A DNA stretch of 64,000 bases. Source: Nectonema munidae. Taxonomy: Eukaryota > Nematomorpha > Nectonematoida > Nectonematidae. This document shows positions 22,898 to 34,110 of this stretch, piece after piece. The stretch lies in assembly GCA_030549495.1 (NCBI GenBank), contig JAUIRK010001035.1, forward strand, positions 62,001 to 126,000, written 5' to 3'. Within the stretch, counting starts at the first letter, position 1, and every line of letters starts with the position of its first letter. The notes under the pieces are model-generated. The model did not search any database. It saw only the letters and a list, made by a program, of their open reading frames with translations, and was not told the DNA's origin. A program made the position numbers and the translations under genes.

Positions 22898-23558
22898 ACT
22901 TGAATGCGCCTATACCTCACAAATCTAAGAAGTGAAATTCAACAGTAAAGAAATCCTCAAGTTCACATGAAAAAGGGTTAGGTCATTAATCACTGATGAG
23001 TGAAATCATTTGTTAGAGTGAAGAGCATACAAAAATTAACTTGGCAAATGCTTTTTCACAATTTTGAAACTGAAAGTGACATGACATCTACACAAAAAAC
23101 ACAACACAAACACATACAAAATGCAATATGAGATCAGCAGTGCATGAGAAGCCTAATGATATTCACGAAGCATCAGGATGAGTCACTTTGACAAGAAAAG
23201 ACTGTGAAAGAAGAAGAAACACGTGAGAAAACATTTCGCAAGTCGCAAAAAAGTGGTATTCTATGTGCGTGAGATCAGGTAGGCAAATGAGGCTTTTTTC
23301 GATGAATTTCAAGTTTGAAAGAAACTTCATAAAGAGCAAACGAAAATTTCACATTTTGTCACATACCTAACAAAATAAAAGACATGAGCGAAAGCTTGAA
23401 ATTGAGGCAGTAGTCATGCGTGTCCATTCAAATATTTATGTGAAGGGGAGAATTATAGGAAAGAATTAAGTTTGCACTTTAAGTTATCGTATATGAAGTG
23501 GTACTTGGTAGGAGTAGAGACAAATTCACATTTTGTAGGGCTCTAGTCTAAAGGGAAC
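22898..23558. other. Upstream of gene 1 first known exon
   Basis: No upstream exon, TATA box or initiator could be supported for gene 1. The 23040-23120 stretch is rich in ACAC-type words. Confidence 0.35.
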
Positions 23559-23690
23559 GTGAGCATGCTTATCTAAGATACCAAGGTATGGAGGATGTTT
23601 CGAATCCATGCTCCAAGCTTCCTTGCTCATAGTTAGATACGAGCAGTGCAATTTCGCCTCTCCTTATCCCCGTAATAAAAATGATTTAAA
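23559..23690 (+). mobile_element. tRNA-derived SINE, family A (diverged copy)
   Basis: CGTGAGCATGCTTATCTAAG, then TTTCGAATCCATGCTCCAAG at the B box, then TTGCTCATAGTTAGATACGA and GTGCAATTTCGCCTCTC. Same order as the other copies. Confidence 0.7.
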
Positions 23691-23844
23691 GCGAACAAGC
23701 TGAGTGTCACATTTTTCAAATCAATTTGTTCTCTTTCTAAAAGACAATTGCACAATTAAGCACAGAAGCAAGTACAAGTATGATTGTCTTATTTTCAACA
23801 TAAAGACAGTCACTAAACTTTATTTTGAAATATAGAGTACATAT

Positions 23845-23965
23845 TAAATATGGTTCTAAGACAAATTGCTACTGGGTAATTTGCTCTTAAACACTTTGTT
23901 ACTGGCTATCTTGCTATCGGTCGATCCGCTATTAGGACAATTTGGCACACGACCTTTCGCTTCCA
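23845..23965. repeat. Phrase-like degenerate repeat
   Basis: Recurring short phrases such as AATTGCTACTGGGTAATTTG, TTTGTTACTGGCTATCTTGC and CGCTATTAGGACAATTTGG. The style recalls the arms of the foldback at 18708-19345, though the words differ. It is probably the end of an unidentified element. Confidence 0.35.
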
Positions 23966-24583
23966 GTGTTAGTTAAGTATTATTTGTGACGTTCGCACCC
24001 ATCCTTTCCGATATCGTGGCCCTACCTGGAATGCTGAGTCCAGGTCTCCCTGGGCTACTGCATAACTATACCTTGATATATATATATATAATTTTACAAG
24101 AATTTACAAATATATAAATACAACTGAGTAGTGATCGATACAATCCTAACGCGAACGCTCCCAATTTGAGAAACAATCTTAATGTCTAGTGATAGCTTGA
24201 TTACTAACAAGCTTAGAATCGGGTCGCCAGAGCACTAACCTAACAGTAAAGATTCTCGAGTTGCATTAGCTACTACCATATATTGTATTCGCAGTACTAT
24301 TTCTACATTACGGAATGAAGAAGTAAAAATGTTAGCGCAAATTTCAACTTACTTACGAATATTAATGATGAAAACGAAAGAATAGCACATGTAAAACCAA
24401 AATGTTCAAAAAATGGAGTTTAATATTTTCGTTTCAATAAGTTGAGCTTATATTAATTTTGTTAATTTCTTAATCTCATTTATTTTTGGTGTTCATTTTT
24501 CAATCTTAACCATTTTATCATGATAAACTATCTGGCTTTTTAAAATTAGTTATATGTATTCTTTATTTACTATTAGTCAGTTA

Positions 24584-24702
24584 GGCATCGGTGTTATGGT
24601 GGTTATACATCAGTGATTCCATTCTCAAGCTATCGACTTCGATTCCTGATGTTCCAGAAATAGAATCCGTACATATTTCCGGAATAAAAATAAAGTTTTT
24701 AG
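24584..24702 (+). mobile_element. tRNA-derived SINE, family B, with 17-bp target duplication
   Basis: A 119-bp insertion with A-box-like GGTGGTTATACATCAG and B-box-like CTTCGATTCCTGA and an A-rich 3' end. It is flanked by TTACTATTAGTCAGTTA (24567-24583) and TTACTATTAGTTAGTTA (24703-24719), a 17-bp target duplication with one mismatch. The head resembles the minus-strand copy at 31258-31375. Confidence 0.7.
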
Positions 24703-24943
24703 TTACTATTAGTTAGTTAAATAGTTATTATTTTATTCTTTTACCAAAACGTTTAACAAAATGTGATTTAGCCGAAAACTACTTGTTCTATCCATTTCGC
24801 TTATTATATCAGTCTATGAATTATCTTTATACAATCTTGCAAGTCAAATTTAATATATTCAAAGTTATTTAGAAAATTTTGATTCACGTGGATTTAACAA
24901 AAATATCGCGAAATTTATAGTTTTTTAAAAAAAGTTAAAAAAA

Positions 24944-25440
24944 AGATATACTTTAACAAGTTAAAATGAACAAGAGCATACCATCCTGATTAAAATAAGG
25001 ATTAGATGCATTTAACTGAAAAAGTGGATAAAAGTATATTTAAAAGCCGTACCTTTCATTTCTTATTGAAAGAATCATGCTATTTTAGGCTTATATAGCT
25101 ATATAAGATATAATTTTATTGTAAACGGCAGTGTCAGTAAATTATTTTAAAGAAAATTCACATGAAAAAATAATAATTATCCATGTTATTAACTGACCGT
25201 CAGTTTAAAAAATGTCATAGTAGCATTTTGAAAGTGAATTTCAAAATAACCAAAGGTTTTTTGAAGGAATTGAGTTGGTTTATTAAAATAGTGGTTTCAG
25301 TGTACTTTAACTAAAAAAAGAGAAAATGTATAGTTTTTTTAACAAAACTTAAAAATAAGTTAAAATTTATCAATGGTAAAGTGTCTAAAATCGGAAATCC
25401 TGATTAAAATCAAGGATTTCAGTGGATGTAACTAAAAAGT
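24944..25440. repeat. Segment A, first copy
   Basis: About 500 bp that recurs at 37505-37965 with very few differences at first (for example AAGAGCATACCATCCTGATT and AACTGACCGTCAGTTTAAAA in both). The inner word ACTGACCGTCAGT is itself a palindrome. No coding content. Confidence 0.9.
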
Positions 25441-26555
25441 TGCCCATTAAAATGAAAAATTTTCTAAAAAATGGTTTGTGCAGCACAAATACTGATACTA
25501 TAAGGACTCCTACAATAACACTATCATTATTTTTCCGAGCAACTTTTAGCATTACTATAATCATAAATATTAAAAACTCCAACATAAACCAGATCACATC
25601 CGGTCTCTATCAAATTATCTTGTATTTACATTTTTAAATCATAGGTGGCCAACGAGCGGCGCAAAAAGCCCTAATGGTCCGCAAAATAATGGGTGGTAAC
25701 GATAAAATCCTAAAATTTATAAGCAATTTTTTTTATAAATTAGAATTTTATACCATTTTATCTTTATCCAACTCATTGTAAGTTTTAAATACGATCTTCA
25801 ATATATATATTATTATATATCGGGTTCCAGAGGGGTCGCTCGCCCCAGCCAAGTGCCTCAAGGTTTATAAACATTAAGGATAAACCGAAATTTTGTTGGA
25901 TCTTTTTTCTTATGAATTTCCGTTTCTATCATTTTGTATATTTTGTTTCTATCTATTATCTATGTGTGTTTCTGAGTTGCATTTTCCCAATTTTTGCAAG
26001 TTAATAATAATTAATCAATCATATTGTAAAGTTTCTTATTTTAGGCAAATTGGTTCAGGCCTTTATTGCTAGGGCCTTTTGCCACGTAAATCGTCGTTGC
26101 CACCAAACTCAATAATCTTCATTTCTCTCTCTCTCTATCTATTTTGATCATCAATCAAAGCCTATAGGCTTCTATTTGCATTTGCATTCTTTGCCATTGC
26201 CCTTTCTTATTCATTAACAAATTCTATTGCCATTGCCACTCACTTTGATATCACAATACAATTGATCCTTATACCACAATATTTTACACAACTCATCAAA
26301 CTTCTACATTTGGTAAAATTTTAATTTAAATTTTTATCCTTTTAGCTTCTAATGAACATTGAGGTACAAGTATTTCCTGAAAGGAAACCTATCAAGCAAG
26401 TCATTATTGTACTAAAGTTCTTCTGCAAGGTTTTTGTTTTCTTTGTTATTTTTGTTGACTGTTAAAACTATAATTTTTAATCAAAATTTAAAAATTTTCA
26501 ACATATTTTCCAATTTTACGGAACTTATTGGTTTGTTAAGTGTTTAATTTGATAG

Positions 26556-26718
26556 TAGGGTCATTCACAATTGACGTCAACTATACTGGGATGGAGGGTA
26601 CCTTTGAGTTGACAAGGGTCAATTTTGGTATGTCATAATATATTTAAAAGTTGACAAAAGGAAGAAGGAGGGCTAAAATTGTCAAGTTTTTCTGACGTCA
26701 ATTGTGAACAACCCCTTA
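26556..26718. mobile_element. MITE with TA-flanked inverted ends
   Basis: The left end GGGTCATTCACAATTGACGT and the right end (opposite strand) AGGGGTTGTTCACAATTGAC are about 22-bp inverted repeats flanked by TA (26556-26557 and 26717-26718). About 160 bp long, no coding. The size and TA site suggest a Tc1/mariner-type MITE nested in the hAT shell. Confidence 0.7.
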
Positions 26719-27539
26719 GTTTTATAGTTTTCAACAATCAACTAAATCTTTGCACAAATTTTGTAATTAGGTTTGTAAATCTTTAGTTGTCGCAGCAGCC
26801 TTGTGCATCTGTTACAATTATGGTTGAAATTTTGCGCTTTTTATTAATCCATTCAATAGTTCCAGATTTATAGATGTTTGAGCTTTTTATAACTATTATT
26901 TTTATTCTTGTTATTGGTTCTAGATCGTTCTTTAACTATTTGCGTAAACATTCAATAAACTTATTTGAAACATTAATACTTTAAGATACATAACTTTTCA
27001 AACTACTTTTTCTTCACCCGTTAATAAATGCTTAATTAATACATCTAAACAAAATAGTTAAAATTTAAGTTCTTGTATAAATCAATATTTTATATTTGCA
27101 ATTTTTGAATAAAACTATCGATTTTTAACATAAATTACTTAATTTGTAATAGATATAAATTTTTTTAATTTTAATAATATTGAAATTTTATTTTTGATCT
27201 AAAAATTGATTTAATCTAAATTACTTAATTTGTAATAAATATGAATTTTTTAATTTTAATAATATCGAAATTCTTTTTTTCTATAAAATCAATTTCATAG
27301 CTGCTATTTCTTGAATTTTCATTGTTTAGCAGTAAATCTTTTATGCAAATTCACTGATTGTTTAAGAATGTTAGACAGTATAAGCATCATATCGTTTATG
27401 ATAAATATAATTTTTTGGTGTATTTATGCGAAAAAGTATATTGCAAATTATGTTATATAAAATAGGCTTTGGTTTTTTTAGTTATCATACTTTATAATTA
27501 CTGTTCAATAGTATCACAAATAATCCTGTATTTCTGTGG

Positions 27540-29880
27540 TCTTTAAATTTTTTTCTCTTAAATTTTTCTTTTTTTTTTCTTTTTGCGTCACATTTTACTG
27601 AGTTTTAGTTTGTTTTTTTCATTTTTTTTAACTTTGTTCAAAATATTTTCTCTTCCATTGTTTTTCTTTTCTTGGCTTTGGGTAAAAATTTACAATTAAA
27701 ATTTATTAGTTAAAAATATTAAATAAACATTCAATAAAGCTTCTTTTTGTGCTTTTTAAATTTTTTGTTTTATAAAAGTTTTTTTTCTCTTAATTATTAA
27801 ATCACGTCATTTTTTTTACTAAAACAAATCTATTTGTTTACTCAAGTTTAACTAAATATCTTTTTTCTTCTTAAAAGTATCTTATATTTATATTTATTTA
27901 GTGAATATTCCACAACAAAGCACAAAAAAAAGCAAAAGGTATATAAAGCACCCAACTTCCCAAAATCTTTTGAAAGTTTTTAATTCCTAAAACCGTTCTT
28001 TTTTGTGGTACTTTTAAAGCCCTTCATACCAATCCTTTCCTCTATTCAGTCTCTTTTTTGTTGGTAAGAAGAGAAACTATAGGTATTCCAATTTTTCAAC
28101 AAAAAAAATTTTTAAACTTTTTTTAAGTTGTTTTTGTTTGAAAGTGTAGTAAAAAAATTTATGGGATTTATCGGTTATATATAGTATTATTTTATAATTA
28201 TAGTTTTTTAATTGTTTTCTTTCCTTATTATTTTCTTTTCTTCATTTCCTCTTCTAATTCTTTTTTATTATTTATATAAAAAATATATCTTATTCTCTTT
28301 TATTTTTTTTTTTGTTTTTTATTGACAACTTTTCCAATTTTCAAATTAAATCTGTTTAAATTATTAAAATAATATAATTTCTTTTTATTTTAAAAAAAAA
28401 AAAAAAAATAAAACAAAGTTAAGAAAAAAGGTATATAAATCATTTTTTTTTTTGTTTTTTGGGAAAATTAAAAACCAATATTTAACAGTTATTAAGAGTT
28501 TCTTTTTTTTTTTTTTTAAAACCGGGGGTGGGGGGGGGGTCCCTACAAAGCGGAGTTGCTTCAGTAGCTAAAGCCCACATAACCTCTTTTCTCTTTCTCT
28601 TTTTATTGAAATAAGGTATTCTATTACTTATATTTGGGTATGCTATTTTGTTCTTAAGTTAGTTTTTTTCGGTGGTTTTTTTATTTATTTTTTTTTCTTT
28701 TTGTATATAATTTTAAAATCAAGTTGATTTTACTCTTGGTTTTCATAAAATTTTGTTTTTTCTAGTGTTAAATTTATAAATATTTTTTTCGGTAAAAGTT
28801 TTTCTTCTAATTTTTTTTCTTTATGTTCCTAAGTAAAAGTCTAAAAACAAAATTTAAAAAACCAAAATTCTATAAATTCTGAAATCAAATTCTAAAAATT
28901 TTTAAGTTTTTTTTATCTTTATTCTAGTTTTCGTTTTAAGCTTTTTTTCTTTTTTCGTTTTGGTTTTGAAAGTTTTGTTTTAGTTTTTCTCGTTTGTTTT
29001 CGGTTGCTATTACTTTTAAAATTTTTAGATTCTTTTAGTATTTGTGGACTAAGCTTTAGTATTTTTTCGGTATATCGAAATGATTAAAAAATATTACTTT
29101 TATACTAATTTTAAAAAAAAATTTTTTTAAAGTTTGAAAAGGAAAATATAAATTTATCTTATGTAATAAAAATATTTATATTTAAAGGAAAGTATAAGTA
29201 AATTTTTGGTGTGTATTTTTGCAGTAAAATTTTTTTAATCTACTTATAATTTAATTTTTTTCGTTAATTCAGTGTCTCTTTTGCTTATAAAATAAGATAT
29301 GGTTTCTATGAAGTTGAATATAAAAATTCTAATTTGTGTTTATAGCACCTTTGAAGTCAATGTTAAAAATTTTAATTTAGTCTTTTTATATCGCATCCTT
29401 TATTATATGAAGTATACAATTCTAAATCTATTTTAAATCTTTCATTTTCGCAGTACTTAAAAAATAACATCTTGTTAATTTTTTCATTTGAAGTTTCTAA
29501 TTTTATTAACAAATTAAAAAAGTTAAATTAAAAAGTAAATAATAAAAAATTTATAAAAATAGTTGATAAAAAATTGATATTATTTAAATAAAAAAATTGT
29601 TTTTGTTATATCACTATAATTTTTTAAAATTATTTTAAAAAGTACTTTATTCTATCTTTTATTATCTTTTTAGAAGTGTTTTATATATTGTTTTATCTTT
29701 TGTATAAATATATCATCTTTTAAAAAAAAAATATTAGAAATTTTTTTGAATAAAGTGTTTTGTTTATTTTAAGTTTTTTGTTGTTTAAAAAAGAGTTTTT
29801 AAATTCAAATTTTCTTGTCCAATATAAAAAAAAAAAAAAAAAATATTTTTTAATATAAAATTTTAAAAAATTTTAGGTAA
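27540..29880. repeat. Long T-rich, strand-asymmetric tract
   Basis: About 2.3 kb where the plus strand is dominated by T runs of 6-15, with several A runs (28391, 29826). A G-run occurs at 28524-28540. No open frame beyond chance and no regular unit. Fragments of it reappear in damaged form near 38130-38640. Confidence 0.6.
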
Positions 29881-31257
29881 AAGAAAATCAAGGGGTTAAA
29901 AGTAGCTTAGGAGAAAGCTCATCTAGCACAATTATGTTGTAGTGGTTTTTCTTTCAGTTTGACGTCGCATATTCTTTTTTTTTTTTGTGCGAGAGGTTGT
30001 TAACAAAATTGATAATGAGGTGAAGATATTTTCACTCATTCAAAAATTTATATCCTTAATTTTCCATTCAAATTTAATTACAAATTTGTATTTTATTTTC
30101 GTTTGGTAAAAGTTTCAGTTTTTGTTTCTTCTTAATCAAGTTATTAAATTTTAATTTTTCTATAAACATACTAAGGTTTTGGGGTTTGTTTTGTAAAAGA
30201 GTGGAGAAGAATAATTGTTTTCATATGTTAGTAGGTAAGTTTTTGATCGTTTAGAGAACTATTAAAATTTGTTTTTTGAAACAAAAAAATTCAATATGTT
30301 CATTGAGTGATTCAAATGGTTCTAGCTTTTTTTGTTACTAAAGATATACTAAATATTAAAAGTAAATCAATAATTGAAATGGTTAGTTTAATTTTTAAAG
30401 AAAGTTGATATAAAAAAAATAGTTAAAACATTTTCGAATTTAGTGGGAGAGGTGTAAAAAGATTAAATGTGGATAGATATGTAGTATCTAAGAATTTCAT
30501 GATGAATTTGAAAAAAGATTCGAAGTTTTAATAATATTGAAATATCACCATTTTCTACTAAACCCTTAAGGGTAGTATTGAATTTTTAGTAAAAATTGGG
30601 TTTTCTACAATGCAATTTGGAATTAGAAAGAACTTATAAATATAAAATTGCTTAAGTCTTAATAATTGGTGAAAGATTTTATAAAATATATTTTTAAAGA
30701 TAAAACAAATTTGGAGGGTATTTGTACTTTCCTTCGTTTATGGTAATATTTGTGTGAATCTGCTTTTTTTGATGAATAGTATAAAAAAAAACATAGATCT
30801 CAATTAACTAAACATTTGAGCATGTTTAAGAATGCCTGACAATTTCGATAAATTTTGAAAAACTAGCAAAATATGATGAGGTTTATCTTTAAAAAAATAG
30901 TTTTTATAATTTTTAAGTTGTATATTTTGAAGTTAATAAATTTTTTTTTTACTTATATAAAACAACAAAAGTTATATTTGTTTTAAGAATATTAATTATT
31001 TTTTATACTTACAAGGTAGACCGCCAAAAATTTCTAAAAAAAAGTAGCCCTTATATAAAAAAGTTTGGCCACCCCTGTTATATATATATGTAAAACAAAG
31101 AGTTTGTACATTTTTATTTAGCCCTAAAAAGGTTAATTAAAATAATTAAGTATTCATTTTATGATTTAGTATACAAGAATTATAAAATTTTTGGTTTGTG
31201 AGATTACAAAGATAAAAATACGATAATATTTTTTTTAGTTGTCGGTATCGCATCCAA

Positions 31258-31375
31258 GGGAAAAATAATCTTCCATAGCTGGACGGATGGTAAGGATAGT
31301 CACAATCAGGAATCGAACCCAGACCATCTCTATAGAGACCCCACGATTTTACTACTAGGCCACCCGCAGATTAAG
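31258..31375 (-). mobile_element. tRNA-derived SINE, family B (minus)
   Basis: Read on the minus strand: GCGGGTGGCCTAGTAGTAAA (A-box-like), then GGTCTGGGTTCGATTCCTGA (B box), then a unique tail. The 5' and 3' ends of the tRNA-like head do not pair into an acceptor stem, so this is a SINE head and not a tRNA gene. Confidence 0.65.
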
Positions 31376-32322
31376 AAAATATAAATCACAATTATCTCAA
31401 GATTTGCTACATTTTGAAAATGTAGGGCTTTTAATTTTAGATTACTCTTAAAAATGATAAGATTTTGATATTTTTAATCCCAAAACGATTTAATTAATAA
31501 ATTATTCACATTGATTAATCCATTTAAATGTTTTCTGATTAGAAGTGTATTCATTTTAAGACTTATGACTTCGGAATGTAGTTTCAATTAAACGAGTTTT
31601 TGCTACTTCAATTGAAAAGTTTCTATCAATCCTGATGCTGCCTGCCATAAAATATTTTAAAATAATTCAATTTTATTTCATAAAACGGAATTATGGAAAA
31701 ATAAAACCTTTTTTTTTGTGTTGATTCTAGAAGCCAATGCAAATAAAAATGTTAAAGACAGATTTTTTACTTCACCTTCGCAAGACGGAAATGGAGTTTA
31801 GCGTCATTCGAAAATTTTTTATCGAAAATACTCTATCATATACCTAATCTGCAAAAAAATTACAACTAAAATTTTCAAATTAATCATAATTTGAAAAATA
31901 TCAATTTTCATATCCTAAGAGTAAATTTTTTTTCTACATTTTAAAATTAATAAAAAAATTAACGCCAATTTATGCAGAAAAATGTAATAACGATAAGCAA
32001 TTTTAATTAAAAAAAGTCACCAATAAAAGCTTCAATAAAATAATCATTACTTTGCCAGATTATAGAGATATTCATAAGTGGGAAAAAATAGATTTGACAG
32101 ATGTATTTTGTATGTTTTTTACAAATAGTCTTTTTGCAAACTTCTGCTTCGTTTTTAAGATTTAGAACTAGATATATATCAGTAACCACAGAAGGTTGAG
32201 GTGGGAGGCTGGGCCACAGTTTGTTCTACTCCATAAAATAAAATCAACTCCTTCATGACTCTGTGAGTGAGAGGATCATTGCACCTGTTTTTAATAGAGA
32301 GCTAGCTCAACTTTAAGCACGT
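31376..32322. other. Non-coding; template region of the damaged copy
   Basis: AT-rich, no gene. This stretch is represented, with many small deletions, at about 39340-39990, which makes it useful for aligning the two copies. Confidence 0.5.
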
Positions 32323-32466
32323 GTGAGTAAGGTTGGTTAGGTACTGGGTTTCGATAACTCAAGGTCTTGGGTTCGATCCCCCATCAAGCCTACTTTCTCA
32401 TAGTTTGATACAAGCGGCGCAATTGTGCCTTTTCGATGAAAACACCCCACGATACCTTTACCTATA
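32323..32466 (+). mobile_element. tRNA-derived SINE, family A
   Basis: Well-preserved copy: GTGAGTAAGGTTGGTTAGGT, GGGTTCGATCCC B box, and the full 3' end CACCCCACGATACCTTTACC. A deletion-riddled version of the same insertion, in the same flanks, is at 39992-40105. Confidence 0.85.
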
Positions 32467-32479
32467 AAGTATTTTCTTC

Positions 32480-33395
32480 CACGTTTTTGCGTTGATAAAA
32501 TCTTTTATGGTGCATTGTTCTTTTGAATTACCCTGCTATTGTAAGTATAGCTATGTCTAGATAATTACAAAATAGTAAAAAAGGCCATATTGAGGCTTTA
32601 TAAGAAGTATAATCCCTTAGCATTCTATTGCATGTATCGGCGACTGATTTAGTCTTGTTGTAGTCTACAAGTTTCTGATTTGCGTCTTGGACCTATCAAA
32701 TCAATTTCTTCAAAAGGTTGAGAAAACAGGATGTAGACAACCTTAAAATCTTTTCTGGAATGTTCGAAAGGGATATAAGCAGTCAATGAGGCATACTCAG
32801 AATATAAAAACTTTCTTTCGCGGTCTAGTAATTTAAAAACTTTCAGGTAGCCGTGTCTGAGAATGTGTGGCATAAATCATAGTCTTGCTCTTACTGTTCA
32901 ACAGACGCTCTTTTGCCCGTTTACAAAGTTCATAGAACGTGAAAAACCTCTTCATGTATATTCACAACGTTTGGAACGAGCTTGACACTAGCCTTTTTAC
33001 TATTTCCTCAGAAGAAAAATAACTTTTGTCTTAAATAAGTTACATAAATTTCAGGCTTAGAAAAGTAAAAAGTTCGTGCATCATCGCAGTGATAACTTTT
33101 GATGCCATAGCATCCAAGTTTTGATCTGTCATATATCCTCAAAGGTGTTCTCCCTCTGAACTTTATCAACTGTTCATGAAGTCACACTATCTTGAGGAGT
33201 ATAGTATATAGTGCATATTTGATAAAAATGATCATGCAAAACTCTGATAAATTTATCATTCGGATTTCTTTCACTCTTTTTGTCAAAACGTATGAATCAG
33301 TGAATTACCAAAACCTATCGCGATTCATTGAAGCTTTCAAGAATGGCTCCCCATTTTTTTGGGAGAAAAGGTACTTAATTTCTAACTTTTGATTT
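32480..33395 (-). pseudogene. piggyBac transposase fossil (classical type)
   Basis: Minus-strand relic of a piggyBac DDE transposase. In order: DKFIRVLHDHFYQIC then TIYYTPQD (about 33300-33220), then the catalytic-region hallmark EQLIKFRGRTPLRIYDRSKL then GCYGIKSYHCDDARTFY (about 33185-33070). Next come FYELCKRAKERL (about 32950), LLDRERKFLYSEYASL then AYIPF (about 32840-32770), and LVDYNKTK then YKASIWPFLLF and NYLDIAILT (about 32675-32545). This is the order from mid-DDE core to the late YN-K-GVD and WP-F-LDIA regions. The GVD motif has decayed to SVADT. At least five frameshifts or stops. The 5' zone is missing. Confidence 0.8.
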
Positions 33396-33408
33396 TTAGC
33401 CATTTGTT

Positions 33409-33782
33409 CCCTGCGTTGCCCGAAGGCAACACAACTTTAAGCCTATGTAACAGTAATTTATAAATATTCAAAACTGTGTTTTCGCATTTTTTGATAGCAT
33501 TAGACGAGCATTATTAAGTGTTATGATTTTTTTTTAATTTTTTAACTTTACATGCAGCAGAAGCTTCTGATTTTTCTGTAATTGCTTCAAAAAAATTTTT
33601 TTATATGTAAGATAAATAATGATTTGTCTCTATTCAAAATAAATTTTTAAAATATTTTTATTGCACTAAAATAGTCTCTTATACTTCAAAAGTTTCCTTA
33701 TAGTAAAAAATTATTTTGAAAACTATATTTTCTAGAGAATAATTAACCAAAAAAAGAAGTGTTGTCATTGGGCAACGCAGGG
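33409..33782. mobile_element. MITE with self-palindromic ends
   Basis: The left end CCCTGCGTTGCCCGAAGGCA at 33409 and right end (opposite strand from 33782) CCCTGCGTTGCCCAATGACA are inverted repeats. Each end is also internally palindromic (GTTGCC and GGCAAC). CCC starts and the piggyBac surroundings suggest a piggyBac-derived MITE, but TTAA flanks are absent. Confidence 0.6.
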
Positions 33783-33817
33783 CTGTTCCCTTGAAACAAC
33801 AATAAGTAAAACAAAAA

Positions 33818-34110
33818 AAGATATAAAAAAAAGTTACTTCAGCGGTTGAAAGTCATCATTTTACACTAAATGTTTCTATTGATGCTGTCAATAGTAATAA
33901 CATGTGGCTTAGTGCTGATATTTTTATGGCTCCGCCTGATGATGTAAACTGTTTAGTTGAAGATTCAGGTGATGAATTACATAATTTATCAATGCTTTTT
34001 TCACAAAAAAAGATATAAAAAAAAGTTACTTCAGCGATTGAAAGTCAATGTTTTACACTAAATGTTTCTATTGATGCTGTCAATAGTAATAACATGTGGC
34101 TTAGTGCTGT
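33818..34110 (+). repeat. Partial tandem duplication (offset about 190 bp)
   Basis: AAAAGTTACTTCAGCGGTTG at about 33831 and AAAAGTTACTTCAGCGATTG at about 34021 start two almost identical about 95-bp blocks, both running through TGTCAATAGTAATAACATGT. The duplication lies in the N-terminal part of the PGBD3-like fossil. Confidence 0.85.

Larger units (their letters stand above)
25640..31077. mobile_element. Candidate 5.4-kb hAT shell, T-rich
   Basis: The left end, CATAGGTGGCCAACGAGCGG at 25640, and the right end on the opposite strand from 31077, CAGGGGTGGCCAAACTTTTT, form a hAT-type terminal repeat (11 of the first 13 positions agree). Sub-terminal words on both sides mention AAAAAGCCC/AGTAGCCC and GGTCCGC/GACCGCC. 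No 8-bp target duplication is clear and no transposase was recognised inside; the interior is dominated by T-rich low-complexity sequence. The ends could therefore be two different hAT relics rather than one element. Confidence 0.4.

Noticed and set aside
23986-24310. Possible solo LTR (starts TGTGACG, ends near CA)
   Set aside because: No matching second repeat, no polyadenylation layout or target duplication could be shown; left uncalled.
31258-31375. Possible true tRNA gene on the minus strand
   Set aside because: A and B boxes are good, but the expected acceptor stem does not pair and a SINE-like tail follows; called a SINE instead.
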